Shown: positions 17,127 to 27,500, counted from the stretch's first letter. The stretch: DNA of 64,000 nucleotides from JAHCHG01 sp041394845 (GCA_041394845.1 JAWKHL010000003.1:186001-250000), one strand, 5' to 3'. A program made the numbers and translations. Notes: generated by a model not told the origin, from the letters alone.

Positions 17127-18134
17127 ATGACTCCGGAAGCCACTTTAAACACAGATTTACTTGATCAATGTGAATCCGTGATGGATGATATATTCACGCG
17201 GTGCCATCAGAACGCCCCCAACTTTGGCGTACGGGCCGAATGCTTCAAGGCCTCGCTCAAAAAAACCATCGAAAAATTCCTGCTTTCCAATTTGTCCGAG
17301 CCCCCTTCAATCGAAGAGATAAAGGATTTTTTGGATCAAATTCAGGCCGATGACCTGTTTTTGTCCCTCGGATGCGCCAGCGGCAACGAACGCGCCTGGT
17401 GGGAGTTTGACCAACAACATCGCTCGTATCTGGAACGGGTGGCCCGGCATCTGGCCCGCACCGATGTCGATGCCGAAGAAGTGGTCGACACGGTATATGT
17501 CGAACTTTACGGAACGCGCGTGGTCGATGGAGAAAGGGTTTCGAAATTTGCCACCTACAGCGGACGGGGTTCTCTGCGCGGATGGCTGAGGACGGTTATC
17601 TGGCATTCGCTGGTCGATCTTCACCGGGCAAGCCACGACGAGGTTTCTCTGGACGAGATGACCGAAAACGTCGGCGAGGGCTACGCACATTCGAACTTTG
17701 CCGAAACCGAACTGGGCGGCGAGGATCAGATGGTCGATCACATCGCCAGAGAAAAATACCGCAAAGCAACGCTGGCCGCCATCGAAAAAGCTTTTGCCGA
17801 ACTCGACAGTCACGAAAAACTTCTGCTCCTGTACTATCACGTCGAGGATCTGAAACTGCGCGAGATTGCCCGTCTGGTTGAAAAACCGTCGTCGCCTTTG
17901 CGCGATTGGTTTCAGCGGAAATCTGCCAGCCGGGATAAAAACCCGTCGAGCCGGATCCATGAATCGACAATTATGCGGTGGCTTGAAAAAAGCTACACCA
18001 AGGTATTACATCTTTTCCGGGCTGAACTCAACTCTACACATAAATTAAGCCAGGAAGAGATCGAAATTTGCCTGGAACTGGCCACGCAGGATCTTGCCAG
18101 TTCGAATATTTATCGAAATCTGACGACAACCTAA
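17127..18134 (+). CDS. sigma-70 family (ECF-like) RNA polymerase sigma factor with interrupted region 4
   Basis: The 335-residue protein is longer than a classical ECF factor. An extra N-terminal helical domain (1-75) precedes region 2 (about 85-170, with ERVARHLARTDVDAEEVVDTV and GSLRGWLRTVIWHSLVDLHR). Region 4 spans about 215-300. The HTH in region 4 is split: LKLREIARLVEKP is followed by roughly 27 polar residues (252-278) before HESTIMRWLEKSYTKV. It directs RNA polymerase to an unknown regulon. A zinc anti-sigma-like gene follows, suggesting the usual pair. ATG 17127 is used; the frame is open further upstream but runs into the ABC gene. Confidence 0.85.
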   Translation: MTPEATLNTDLLDQCESVMDDIFTRCHQNAPNFGVRAECFKASLKKTIEKFLLSNLSEPPSIEEIKDFLDQIQADDLFLSLGCASGNERAWWEFDQQHRSYLERVARHLARTDVDAEEVVDTVYVELYGTRVVDGERVSKFATYSGRGSLRGWLRTVIWHSLVDLHRASHDEVSLDEMTENVGEGYAHSNFAETELGGEDQMVDHIAREKYRKATLAAIEKAFAELDSHEKLLLLYYHVEDLKLREIARLVEKPSSPLRDWFQRKSASRDKNPSSRIHESTIMRWLEKSYTKVLHLFRAELNSTHKLSQEEIEICLELATQDLASSNIYRNLTTT

Positions 18135-18239
18135 AATCTTTCCCATGCATCGAAAAAAATTATTTTTACCCCTGATATGTAAAATTTATGCAAATTATAA
18201 AGATACGCCTCGTCTGTCAAGTGGGAGGCTGGAACTGAC

Positions 18240-18671
18240 ATGAAAAACAAGGGGAAAATAAGTTCAGAAGAATTGAACATCCAAAATTTATTAAGCAATT
18301 ATTTACATTTACGAGTTTCTACCAACGGTTTGACGGCAGAAGGCCAGCATCTGGATGAGGATTCGCTGTCCGCTTTCGTCGAGGGCAGCCTGAGACAAAA
18401 GGAGGCTCTGCCGATTGTCAATCATTTGGTCGATTGTTCTTTCTGCCGACACGTTACGGCGGAACTTGTTAAGCTGGACTTCGCTTTTGCGGACGAATCC
18501 GTTCCCGTCATCGCCGAAAGCCATGCGCCTTCAAAGATCTCGGAAGTATTAAACGGGATTTTGGGACGTATTTTCGGCACCAACGACGGAGTGGTTTTCG
18601 CCCATCAGGAAGCTGATGAAGAATCCGATTCCGATGACCGCCAGAGCGAGGAAAACGAAGAAAAAGAATAA
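18240..18671 (+). CDS. putative soluble zinc-binding anti-sigma factor
   Basis: This 143-residue protein has the ZAS-type arrangement HLDEDSLSAFVEGSL, then H62, C66 and C69 in NHLVDCSFCRHV. It has no membrane helix and ends in a very acidic tail (Asp/Glu/Ser-rich, residues 122-143). Proteins of this type sequester the sigma factor encoded next door; here the partner would be the gene ending at 18134. GGAGG precedes ATG 18240. The anti-sigma role is inferred from motif and position. Confidence 0.7.
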   Translation: MKNKGKISSEELNIQNLLSNYLHLRVSTNGLTAEGQHLDEDSLSAFVEGSLRQKEALPIVNHLVDCSFCRHVTAELVKLDFAFADESVPVIAESHAPSKISEVLNGILGRIFGTNDGVVFAHQEADEESDSDDRQSEENEEKE

Positions 18672-18705
18672 ATTACATATTAATGTAAACAATTCACAGT
18701 TTTAG

Positions 18706-18750
18706 AAGTTACCTGTTTTCAAACCAATCTATTGAAAACAGGTAACTTTT
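18706..18750 (+). terminator. intrinsic terminator after the anti-sigma-like gene
   Basis: A perfect 17-bp stem (18706-18722 with 18732-18748) with a 9-nt loop and only a short T run. The stem sequence contains AGTTACCTGTTTTCAA. Confidence 0.75.
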
Positions 18751-18895
18751 GGCATTTTAAATCAACCCCAAACGGGCGAACCGCAACCTTTACCCCAAAA
18801 AACTTGCCGTTAAAATTTTATCGGCCTATAATTTCCGTATTCATAGAGTTATAATTTTCTTAACACTATAAATATTTAGGTTAAGGAGATTAGAT

Positions 18896-19534
18896 TTGTC
18901 AGATAATAATCGCAAAGAATTCCCGAAAGATCATTCCGTTTCGGTCGAGAAAGTAGCGGTGGCCAATCTGCCCACGCAAATTGGCGAGTTTAAGATCGCC
19001 GGCTACCGTTCTCTGACCAGCAATGAGGAATTCGTGGTTTTGTTCAAGGGCGAGATGCGGGCCGACGTCCCGACTCTGGTCCGGATTCACTCGCAATGCC
19101 TGACCGGCGATGTTTTCGGTTCGATCAAATGCGATTGCGGTTTGCAGCTTCAGCGGGCGATGGAACTGATCGAGCGTGAAGGTCGCGGGGCGATCGTCTA
19201 TCAACAGCAGGAAGGGCGCGGGATCGGCATCATCAACAAGATTCGCGCCTACGCTTTGCAGGACGAGGGAGCCGACACGGTCGAAGCAAATGAAAGACTC
19301 GGCTTCGAAGTGGACGCCCGCAATTATCAACAATGCGCCGAGATTCTTTTCGATCTGGGGCTTTGTCGGGTGCGCGTAATGTCGAACAATCCCGACAAGA
19401 TCAGAGCGCTGGAAGAAGCCGGCCTGAAGATCATCGAACGCGTGCCGATCGAGGTTGAAACGAAAGAACCGGCGGCTCATTATCTGCGAACCAAAAAAGA
19501 AAAACTCGGACATCTGCTGGAATTCGAAAAATGA
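18896..19534 (+). CDS. ribA: GTP cyclohydrolase II
   Basis: It catalyses the first committed step of riboflavin synthesis, opening the imidazole ring of GTP and releasing formate and pyrophosphate. The 212-residue protein has the zinc ligands in HSQCLTGDVFGSIKCDCG, the catalytic EGRGIGIINKIRAY, DTVEANERLGF and VMSNNPDKI. It is the stand-alone form without a fused DHBP synthase domain. The start is TTG 18896 with AAGGAG 7 nt upstream. No FMN riboswitch fits in the short leader. The TPR gene follows by 17 nt and may be co-transcribed. Confidence 0.93.
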   Translation: MSDNNRKEFPKDHSVSVEKVAVANLPTQIGEFKIAGYRSLTSNEEFVVLFKGEMRADVPTLVRIHSQCLTGDVFGSIKCDCGLQLQRAMELIEREGRGAIVYQQQEGRGIGIINKIRAYALQDEGADTVEANERLGFEVDARNYQQCAEILFDLGLCRVRVMSNNPDKIRALEEAGLKIIERVPIEVETKEPAAHYLRTKKEKLGHLLEFEK

Positions 19535-19551
19535 GGTAAGGAGAGATACAA

Positions 19552-20601
19552 ATGAAAAGTGGTTTTGTCAAAGTGGTGCTGTTGTGTTTATTTACCGGAT
19601 TTGTGCTTTGTATTTCCGCCCAGAAGGTTTCCGCTCAAAACTCGATCACCGGCATAGTCTTTGACCAAAACCGCAAACCCGTTCCCGAAATTGACGTCGA
19701 ATTGCTCGACGGATTCGAGCGATACATTCGTTCGACCAAAACCAAAGGTTCGGGGCTTTATTTCTTTCAGGGACTTCGGGCCGGCGTTTATTACGTCCGG
19801 GTCAGGGTTGACGGAACGGCTTTTATGGAATCCAAAGAGCGGATCCAGATAGGCCAGGCCAACCGGGTCAATCAGGTGACCGGAGGGGTTTCGGGCAGTG
19901 AGTCGCTGCAGGTTAACTTTAATCTGCAGATCGACCCGCGCCGGATCGACAATTCTCCGATCAATAACTCAGTCGTATTCGCCCAGAATGTCCCGACCGA
20001 TGCCCAGGCATCATACGAAAGCGCTCTGGAAAAACTGGAAAAACAAAAAAAGGATGAGGGGATCGAAGACCTTCGCGCCGCGATCTCCATCTTCCCGGAT
20101 TATTATCTGGCGCTGGACCGACTTGGGCGCGAATATCTTTCTCAAGGAAAATTCGTCGAAGCCGAGAATGTTTTTAAAAAAGCGATCGATGTCAACCCGA
20201 AGAGTTTCAGCAGTTTTTTCGGTTTGAGCGTCGCCCGGCACAATCTTGGCAAAAAGGACGAAACGGTCGCCACCCTAAAAAAAGCGATCGAGTTGAATCC
20301 CGGTTCGGTTTCGGCCTTTTTGCTCCTCGGTATCGTCCAGCGGGAGATGAAAAAATTCAACGAGGCCGAAGCGAGTTTAAAAAAAGCCAAAGAGATAAGC
20401 GATAACAAAGAACCGGATGTTCACTGGAATCTCGCCCTGCTCTATTACTACAACCTCAAGCGATATAATGCGGCGGCCGACGAACTCGAACTTTATTTGA
20501 AAGCCATGCCGGACGATAAAAATCAGGAGACCGAAGAGAAAAAAGCTCAGGTCAAAAAACTGATCAAAACCCTCCGGGAAAAATCCGAAAAATCGTCCTA
20601 A
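19552..20601 (+). CDS. exported carboxypeptidase-regulatory-like / TPR protein
   Basis: The 349-residue protein has a signal peptide (about 1-28). A carboxypeptidase regulatory-like beta-sandwich follows (about 30-125; GIVFDQNRKPVPEIDVELLD and TKGSGLYFFQGLRAGVYYV). Four or so TPR units make up residues 150-345 (for example ALDRLGREYLSQGKFVEAEN). GGAGAG precedes ATG 19552. A clear paralogue lies on the other side of the receptor genes (28002-29033), sharing the FAQxVPxxA linker and the TPR layout. It is probably a periplasmic or surface scaffold; a link to the TonB receptors is inferred from position. Confidence 0.85.
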   Translation: MKSGFVKVVLLCLFTGFVLCISAQKVSAQNSITGIVFDQNRKPVPEIDVELLDGFERYIRSTKTKGSGLYFFQGLRAGVYYVRVRVDGTAFMESKERIQIGQANRVNQVTGGVSGSESLQVNFNLQIDPRRIDNSPINNSVVFAQNVPTDAQASYESALEKLEKQKKDEGIEDLRAAISIFPDYYLALDRLGREYLSQGKFVEAENVFKKAIDVNPKSFSSFFGLSVARHNLGKKDETVATLKKAIELNPGSVSAFLLLGIVQREMKKFNEAEASLKKAKEISDNKEPDVHWNLALLYYYNLKRYNAAADELELYLKAMPDDKNQETEEKKAQVKKLIKTLREKSEKSS

Positions 20602-20735
20602 AAAATATCCAAAATCCTGAATTATTTTCAATAAATCGGAAATACGGTCTCCCAAGAAAAAACCCAAAACCCTTTCCGTCAATATAAAACCAACCGTCTC
20701 AACACTTTACAATAAATCAAATACAGTTCCGGTTA

Positions 20736-20752
20736 TTGGCTCTAAAATTGCT
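20736..20752 (+). promoter_or_regulatory. candidate sigma-54 (-24/-12) promoter of receptor gene 1
   Basis: TTGGCTCTAAAATTGCT has GG and GC separated by exactly 10 nt, as in the sigma-54 consensus TTGGCAC-N5-TTGCW. A matching element sits at the corresponding place before receptor gene 2. Predicted leader about 100 nt. Confidence 0.55.
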
Positions 20753-20778
20753 ACTAAGTAGAGTGTGAATATTTTGAA

Positions 20779-20797
20779 CAGTCTGTAGTCTCGTAAA
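20779..20797 (+). promoter_or_regulatory. leader motif shared by both receptor genes
   Basis: CAGTCTGTAGTCTCGTAAA begins 27 nt after the -12 element. A close copy is found at the same distance in front of receptor gene 2 (24417-24438), while the surrounding leader sequence differs. Confidence 0.45.
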
Positions 20798-20864
20798 AAA
20801 TCAAATGTTTTTCAGAGCGGACTGAAATTAATCAAATCCCCAAAATTTTATATAGGAGATCACA

Positions 20865-23800
20865 ATGAGTAAACAATTCAAATATATCTCTATGATCCTG
20901 TCCATCATCCTTTGCTTTTCGGCAATCACTTTCGGACAGGTTACATCGGGTACTATTGAAGGTACTGTAAAGGATCCGCAGGGAGCCGTTATCCCCGGCG
21001 CGACCGTTACAATCGAAAGCACCGGCACGACTGCCGGTTTCAAGAGAACCGTTACTACTGACAATCAGGGTTTCTTCCGGGTTCCTCAGGTTCTCGCCGG
21101 AACTTACAAAGTTACCGTTGAAGGCACCGGCTTTAAGACCGCTTCGCGTAACACGACGGTCAACCTTGACAAAGCGGCTGTCGTCAATTTCGACCTCGAT
21201 GTAGGTTCGATCGACCCCAACGTTGTCGAAGTAACCGACAGCAACACGACGATCGACACCGGCGACACCAAGATCGACACCAACATCAGCAAACAGCTGA
21301 TCGACGATCTTCCCAAAGGCACCACCTTCGGCAGTCTTCTGAAGATCGCTCCCAACGTTCGTCCGGAAGCTTTGAGCGCCGGGTTCCAGATCGACGGAGC
21401 ATCGGGTGCCGAGAACGTGTTCGTCGTTGACGGACAGGAAGTAACCAACTTCCGGACCGGACAGCTCAATTCGAACAACAACTTGCCGTTCGAATTATTG
21501 CAGGAAGTTCAGATCAAATCGACCGGATTCGAAGCCGAGTACGGCGGAGCGACGGGCGGTGTGATCAACGTCGTAACGGTCGGCGGAAACGACACCTGGC
21601 ACGGTAATTTCGGCGCTTCGTTCCGTCCCGAGAAATGGCAGGGCGATCCGCGTCCGTTCCTCAACCGGTTTTCAACCACGGCCACTCCGGAATACTTCAA
21701 TCCGCCGAAAGACGGAGGAGTAGGATTCTTCCCGGTAGCGTCTTTGAGCGGACCGATCGTCAAGAACAAACTGTGGTTCTCGGCCATTTACGCTCCGCAG
21801 ATCTTCGAAACCAGCCGGCCGATCGATTATTTCACGACCGGTAACAACCCGAACGGACGGGCCGTCAGCGAAAGCATCACATATGATCAGACGCTCAAGA
21901 CCGAAGAGGCTTTTATTCGTCTCGATGCTCAGCCGAGTTCGAAGATCCGCGTGTACGGAACCTTCCTCTGGAATCCGATCATTCAGGACGGCGGTCTTCC
22001 GGCCAGCACCGAAGGTTTGAGCGGCGCTCCCCAGGAAGCTCTGGGTCTGCGCGGCGCTCAGTTCCTCAGTCAGATAGGCGGACGACAGAACAGCAATGCC
22101 GTTAACGGACAGGCCACCTGGACCCCGACCAACTATCTGGTTCTGAACTTCCGGGCCGGCCGCAGTTTCCTTAATGAGAAACTCAATTCATATGGTTTGC
22201 CCCGCATTACCAGATTCATCTGTCAGGCGGGATGGGCGGCCAGCACGACCCCGGGTTCGAACTGCTCCAGCGGTTTCCAGAATATCTCCAACAACTTCAA
22301 CATCAACTACGACGTATCGACCCGAACGACGTTTGATGCTGATGCGAGTCTGGTCGGCATCAATGCCGGCGGACGCCACAACTTCAAATTCGGATATCAG
22401 TTCAACCGTCTCTTCAACACCGTTGAAGAAGGCTACAAAGATCTGGGTATCGTTTCTATTTACTACGGACGGACGTTTGAATCGCTCGTCGGACTGCCTT
22501 CGGCCGGACCGATCTGTGATGCCAATCAACTGCCGGCCGGCTGTATCCTCGGATCCGGATTCTTGCAAAGATTCGGAACCGTCGGTGAAGCCAGCAGCAA
22601 GAATCAGTCTTTCTTTGTTCAGGATTCATGGCAGATCATGAACCGTCTTACCTTGAACCTCGGCGTTCGCTTCGAGAACGAGATCGTTCCGAGTTTCGGT
22701 GATGCCGCCACTTCGCAGGCCATCGAATTCGGATGGGGAGACAAGATCGCTCCGCGTCTCGGCGTTGCCTTTGATTTGACCGGAGACGGCAAAACCAAAC
22801 TGTTCGCCAGCTACGGATGGTTCTACGATCGCTTCAAATATGAACTGCCCCGCGGTTCCTTCGGAGGCGACTTCTTCCGTCGCGATTACTTCCAGCTTCT
22901 GCCGGCTCGCGGCACTGCTTACACCAACTACACCTTGGGCGCCATCATCGGCAACAATCCGGATCCGATCGGCGGAACTTGTCCGATCCCGGCCAGCACC
23001 GGTTACTCCGAGTGCCAGTTCGACTTCCGGATCGCCACCAACCTGATCGGTGCTGACATTTTCGAAACCGGTGCGGTTGATCCCAATCTGAAAGCGGCCC
23101 GTCAGAGCGAGTACACCTTCGGTGTCGAGCGTGAACTGTCGCGCAACTTCCTGTTGAGCGCCCGTTACACGCACAAACAGATCGATCGTGCGATCGAAGA
23201 CGTCGGCGTTTTCAACGATCAGGGATCGGAAGCCTACATCATCGGCAACCCCGGCCTCGGCCTGGTTTGCGAAGTTGCTGACACGTCCGGATTCCCCTGT
23301 CCGAAAGCCGAGCGCAAATATGACGCTCTGGAAGTTCGGGTGGACAAACGGGCGAGCAACTACTTCTTCAACGGAAGTTACACCTTCAGCCGTCTGTTCG
23401 GTAACTATTCGGGTCTGGCCAGTTCGGATGAATTCGGTCGTTCTTCGCCGAACGTCAACCGCTTCTTCGACTTGCCGATGCTCGGATTCAACGCCGACGG
23501 ACAACCGGATAACGGACGTCTGGCGACGGATCGTCCGCACGTCTTCAAGGCTTACGGCGGATACAGCTTCGACTGGGCCGGAAACAACGTCAACCGGACG
23601 ACGGTTTCGGCTTTCACGACCATTCAGTCGGGAACCCCGTTGACCACGATCTACACCAACTATGCGGTAACGACAGCGATTCTGTTCGGCCGCGGAGACC
23701 TGGGAAGAACGGCAATGTTCACGGAAACTGACTTTGCGGTCAGCCATCGATACAAGTTCGGACGCGACAACCGGTTCACTCTGGAACCGTTCCTCGAGAT

Positions 23801-24083
23801 CCGCAATCTGTTCGATGAGAAGAATGAACTGACCCGTCAGACGACCATCAGCAGCACGGACTTCAGAGCTGCCACGTTGGCGGCCAACGGCTGTGCGACC
23901 TGTACGGGAGAATTGGCGGTATTCAACACCATCTTCAACGGTGGAGGAATCAGCCAGTACATAACCAACTTCCTGAACAACCCGACCACGTCGGCGGCAG
24001 CGGGAAGAAGAAACGACTACGGATTGACGAACGGCTATCAGGCACCGCGTGATGTCCGCTTCGGTGTTCGTTTAACTTTCTAA
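20865..24083 (+). CDS. Oar-like TonB-dependent receptor 1
   Basis: A 1072-residue outer-membrane receptor. It has a signal peptide (about 1-24), a carboxypeptidase regulatory-like domain (28-115, with GTIEGTVKDPQGAVIPGATV), a plug (about 130-240; FQIDGASGAENVFVVDGQEV and EYGGATGGVINVVTVGG) and a beta-barrel ending in the terminal aromatic of RFGVRLTF. Loop regions contain closely spaced cysteine pairs (for example CDANQLPAGC). It should import an unknown substrate, or serve as an adhesin-like receptor, powered by TonB. It is followed by its own terminator and by a near-duplicate gene. AGGAGATCACA precedes the ATG in both copies. Confidence 0.92.
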   Translation: MSKQFKYISMILSIILCFSAITFGQVTSGTIEGTVKDPQGAVIPGATVTIESTGTTAGFKRTVTTDNQGFFRVPQVLAGTYKVTVEGTGFKTASRNTTVNLDKAAVVNFDLDVGSIDPNVVEVTDSNTTIDTGDTKIDTNISKQLIDDLPKGTTFGSLLKIAPNVRPEALSAGFQIDGASGAENVFVVDGQEVTNFRTGQLNSNNNLPFELLQEVQIKSTGFEAEYGGATGGVINVVTVGGNDTWHGNFGASFRPEKWQGDPRPFLNRFSTTATPEYFNPPKDGGVGFFPVASLSGPIVKNKLWFSAIYAPQIFETSRPIDYFTTGNNPNGRAVSESITYDQTLKTEEAFIRLDAQPSSKIRVYGTFLWNPIIQDGGLPASTEGLSGAPQEALGLRGAQFLSQIGGRQNSNAVNGQATWTPTNYLVLNFRAGRSFLNEKLNSYGLPRITRFICQAGWAASTTPGSNCSSGFQNISNNFNINYDVSTRTTFDADASLVGINAGGRHNFKFGYQFNRLFNTVEEGYKDLGIVSIYYGRTFESLVGLPSAGPICDANQLPAGCILGSGFLQRFGTVGEASSKNQSFFVQDSWQIMNRLTLNLGVRFENEIVPSFGDAATSQAIEFGWGDKIAPRLGVAFDLTGDGKTKLFASYGWFYDRFKYELPRGSFGGDFFRRDYFQLLPARGTAYTNYTLGAIIGNNPDPIGGTCPIPASTGYSECQFDFRIATNLIGADIFETGAVDPNLKAARQSEYTFGVERELSRNFLLSARYTHKQIDRAIEDVGVFNDQGSEAYIIGNPGLGLVCEVADTSGFPCPKAERKYDALEVRVDKRASNYFFNGSYTFSRLFGNYSGLASSDEFGRSSPNVNRFFDLPMLGFNADGQPDNGRLATDRPHVFKAYGGYSFDWAGNNVNRTTVSAFTTIQSGTPLTTIYTNYAVTTAILFGRGDLGRTAMFTETDFAVSHRYKFGRDNRFTLEPFLEIRNLFDEKNELTRQTTISSTDFRAATLAANGCATCTGELAVFNTIFNGGGISQYITNFLNNPTTSAAAGRRNDYGLTNGYQAPRDVRFGVRLTF

Positions 24084-24108
24084 TTCAATTGAATTGAAAT
24101 GACACTTG

Positions 24109-24138
24109 AAGGCCTGTCTTCGGACAGGCCTTTTTTTT
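24109..24138 (+). terminator. strong intrinsic terminator of receptor gene 1
   Basis: AAGGCCTGTC-TTCG-GACAGGCCTT followed by a T run. The UUCG tetraloop makes it very stable. The rest of the 430-bp gap to the next gene is AT-rich and holds only the promoter and leader elements listed separately. Confidence 0.93.
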
Positions 24139-24373
24139 ATTTCAGAGGGGTCAAAAAGAGGCCTCAGTTTTTTAAGAAAGCCGTCGCTCAGAATTTAAAT
24201 TCAAGAAAAAAACTTAACTTCTTCGTCGATTGGGACAAAATGGAAAAAAATCCAAAATCTTGAAAATTTTCCATATTTTTGAAAAAAATGGATATTTTTC
24301 CTCTTTTGAAACTATTCACTGATTTTCTCATAAATCCGCCACAGTGAATCTTTTACACCAAATCCAAATAAAT

Positions 24374-24390
24374 CTGGCTTAAAACTTGCC
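24374..24390 (+). promoter_or_regulatory. candidate sigma-54 (-24/-12) promoter of receptor gene 2
   Basis: CTGGCTTAAAACTTGCC, with GG and GC separated by 10 nt. It corresponds in position and spacing to the element at 20736-20752. Predicted leader about 115 nt. Confidence 0.55.
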
Positions 24391-24416
24391 TGGGATCGTT
24401 AAGTTACAGCTTTTTC

Positions 24417-24438
24417 CAGTCTGATGTTTCTCGTAAAG
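24417..24438 (+). promoter_or_regulatory. leader motif, second copy
   Basis: CAGTCTGATG then TTTCTCGTAAAG. It matches the motif at 20779-20797 with a small internal insertion and begins 27 nt after the -12 element. Confidence 0.45.
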
Positions 24439-24513
24439 CTTCAATTTTTAGTTAAGAGAAGACTGCAATCTAACAAATCAATTCCCTAAAAACTTAAAAA
24501 ACAGGAGATCACA

Positions 24514-27500
24514 ATGAGTAAACAATTCAAATATATCTCTATGATCCTGTCCATCATCCTTTGCTTTTCGGCAATTGCTTTTGGACAAGTGAATGCGGGT
24601 AGTATTGAAGGTACTGTAAAGGACCCCGCGGGAGCTGTTATCCCCGGTGCTACCGTTATCATCGAAAGCACCGGCACGACTGCCGGTTTCAAGAGAACCG
24701 TTACTACTGACAATCAGGGTTTCTTCCGGGTTCCTCAGGTTCTCGCCGGAACTTACAAAGTTACCGTCGAAGCCAGCGGTTTTGAGAAATCGTCCCAGAA
24801 CACGACGGTCAATCTTGATAAAGCGGCTGTCGTCAATGCCGTTTTGAAAGTCGGCTCGATCGATACGATCGTAGAGGTAACCGACAGCAACACGACGATC
24901 GACACCGGCGACACCAAGATCGACACCAACATCAGCAAACAGCTGATCGACGATCTTCCCAAAGGCACCACCTTCGGCAGCCTTCTGAAGATCGCTCCCA
25001 ACGTTCGTCCGGAAGCCCTCGGTGCGGGATTCCAGATCGACGGAGCATCGGGTGCCGAGAACGTGTTCGTCGTTGACGGACAGGAAGTAACCAACTTCCG
25101 GACCGGACAGCTCAATTCGAACAACAACTTGCCGTTCGAATTATTGCAGGAAGTTCAGGTCAAATCGACCGGATTCGAAGCCGAGTACGGCGGAGCGACG
25201 GGCGGTGTGATCAACGTCGTAACGGTCGGCGGAAACGACACCTGGCACGGTAATTTCGGCGCTTCGTTCCGTCCGGAAAAACTTCAGGCTTCCCCGAATC
25301 AATCTCTCAATCGCTTTGGAGCCGGAGCCGGAGAATTTGAATACTTCAATCCGCCGAAAGACGGAGGAGTAGGATTCTTCCCGGTAGCGTCTTTGAGCGG
25401 ACCGATCGTCAAGAACAAACTGTGGTTCTCGGCCATTTACGCTCCGCAGATCTATGAAACCACGCGGACTATTGATGCGTTCGACACCGACGCTCCGGGC
25501 CGCAACGTTGTTCAAACCAATTCTTACGATCAAACGGTCAAGACCGAAGAGGCCTTCGTTCGTCTCGATGCTCAGCCGATTTCGCAGTTGCGGATGTTTG
25601 GTTCTTTCCTCTGGAACCCGATCATTCAGGACGGCGCTCTTCCGGGAATCACCTCGGGCTTATCGGGTGTTCCTTTCCAAAGCGTTCAGGATTACGCCAA
25701 TCAGGGCGGACGACAGAACAGCAACTCGATCAACGGACAGGCCACCTGGACGCCGACCAACTTTTTGGTTCTGAACTTCCGCGTCGGTCGCAGTTTCCTC
25801 AATGAAAAACTCAATTCATACGGATTGACCAAAAGAACCCGATATCTTTGCAGCGTTTCCGGCGATCCGGAAAACGTTCCCGGTTCGAACTGCCTGGCAG
25901 GTTTCAACACGGGCGCCAACTTCACCATCGACTACGATGTTTCCACCCGGACCACCTTTGACGCCGACGCTGGTTTGGTCGGTATCAATGCCGGCGGACG
26001 CCACAACTTCAAATTCGGATATCAGTTCAACCGCCTCTTTAACAAAGTTCAGGAAGGTTATACTGATACCGGTTATGTCGTCCTTTATTACGGAATTCCG
26101 ATCAGTTCTCTGACCGGACAAACCCCGACCGGTTCACAATGTACCGCTGCCGGTCAAACAGGTTGCTGGTGGGGAGCGGGTCTTCTGCAAAGATTCGGAA
26201 CCGTCGGCGAAGCCAGCAGCAAGAATCAAGCGCTGTTCGTTCAGGACTCCTGGACCATCAACAACCGTCTTACCTTGAACCTCGGCGTTCGCATCGAAAA
26301 CGAGATCGTTCCGAGTTTCGGTGATGCCGCCACCACTAAGGCCATCGAATTCGGATGGGGAGACAAGATCGCTCCGCGTCTCGGCGTTGCCTTTGATTTG
26401 ACCGGAGACGGCAAAACCAAACTGTTCGCCAGCTACGGATGGTTCTACGATCGCTTCAAATATGAACTGCCCCGCGGTTCCTTCGGAGGCGACTTCTATC
26501 GGCGCGATTACTTCGAAATTCTGCCCGAACGCGGCACGGCTTATACCGATTACACTCTGGCCAACATTCTCGGCGGTCGTCCGGATGAACTCGGCGGAAC
26601 CTGCCCGATCGTCGGCGGTCCCGGCTACTCGATCTGTCAGTTCGATTTCCGGATCGCCACCAACTCGATCGGCGCCGACATTTTCGAAACCGGTGCGGTT
26701 GATCCCGATCTGAAAGCGGCCCGTCAGAGCGAATACACCATCGGTTTCGAGCGTGAACTGTCGCGCAATTTCATTTTGGGAGCCCGCTTTACCCACAAAC
26801 AGATCGATCGTGCGGTTGAAGACGTCGGCGTTTTCAACGATCAGGGATCGGAAGCCTACATCATCGGCAACCCCGGCCTCGGTCTGGTTTGTCAGATTTC
26901 GACCAGCGCCAATCAACCTTGTACCAAAGCTGAACGTCGCTATGATGCCTTTGAGGTTCGCTTTGACAAGAGAGCGAGCAACTACTTCTTCAACGCCAGC
27001 TACACCTTCAGCCGTCTGTTCGGTAACTATTCGGGTCTGGCCAGTTCGGATGAATTCGGTCGTTCTTCGCCGAACGTCAACCGCTTCTTCGACCTTCCCC
27101 CGCTCGGCCACACTGCCAACGGCGAACCGGACAACGGACGTCTGGCGACGGATCGTCCGCACGTCTTCAAGGCTTACGGCGGATACAGCTTCGACTGGGC
27201 CGGAAACAACGTCAACCGGACGACGGTTTCGGCTTTCACGACCATTCAGTCGGGAACTCCGTTGACCACGATTTACAATCTGTACAATCTGGGCACAACC
27301 ATTCTGTACGGACGCGGAGATCTGGGTCGCACCGGAATGTTCACCGAAACGGACTTTGCCGTTATGCACAAGTATAAGTTCGGAAGAGACAATCGCTTCG
27401 CTATTGAGCCGTTCCTCGAAATCCGTAATCTTTTCGATGAGGACAACGTGATCGCGGTTCAAACTACCATCAGCAGCACCAACTTTACGGCCAGTGTTCT

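Noticed and set aside
18751..18895. FMN riboswitch upstream of ribA
   Set aside because: The leader is only about 145 nt, AT-rich, and lacks the conserved AGGG...GGT-type FMN aptamer core.
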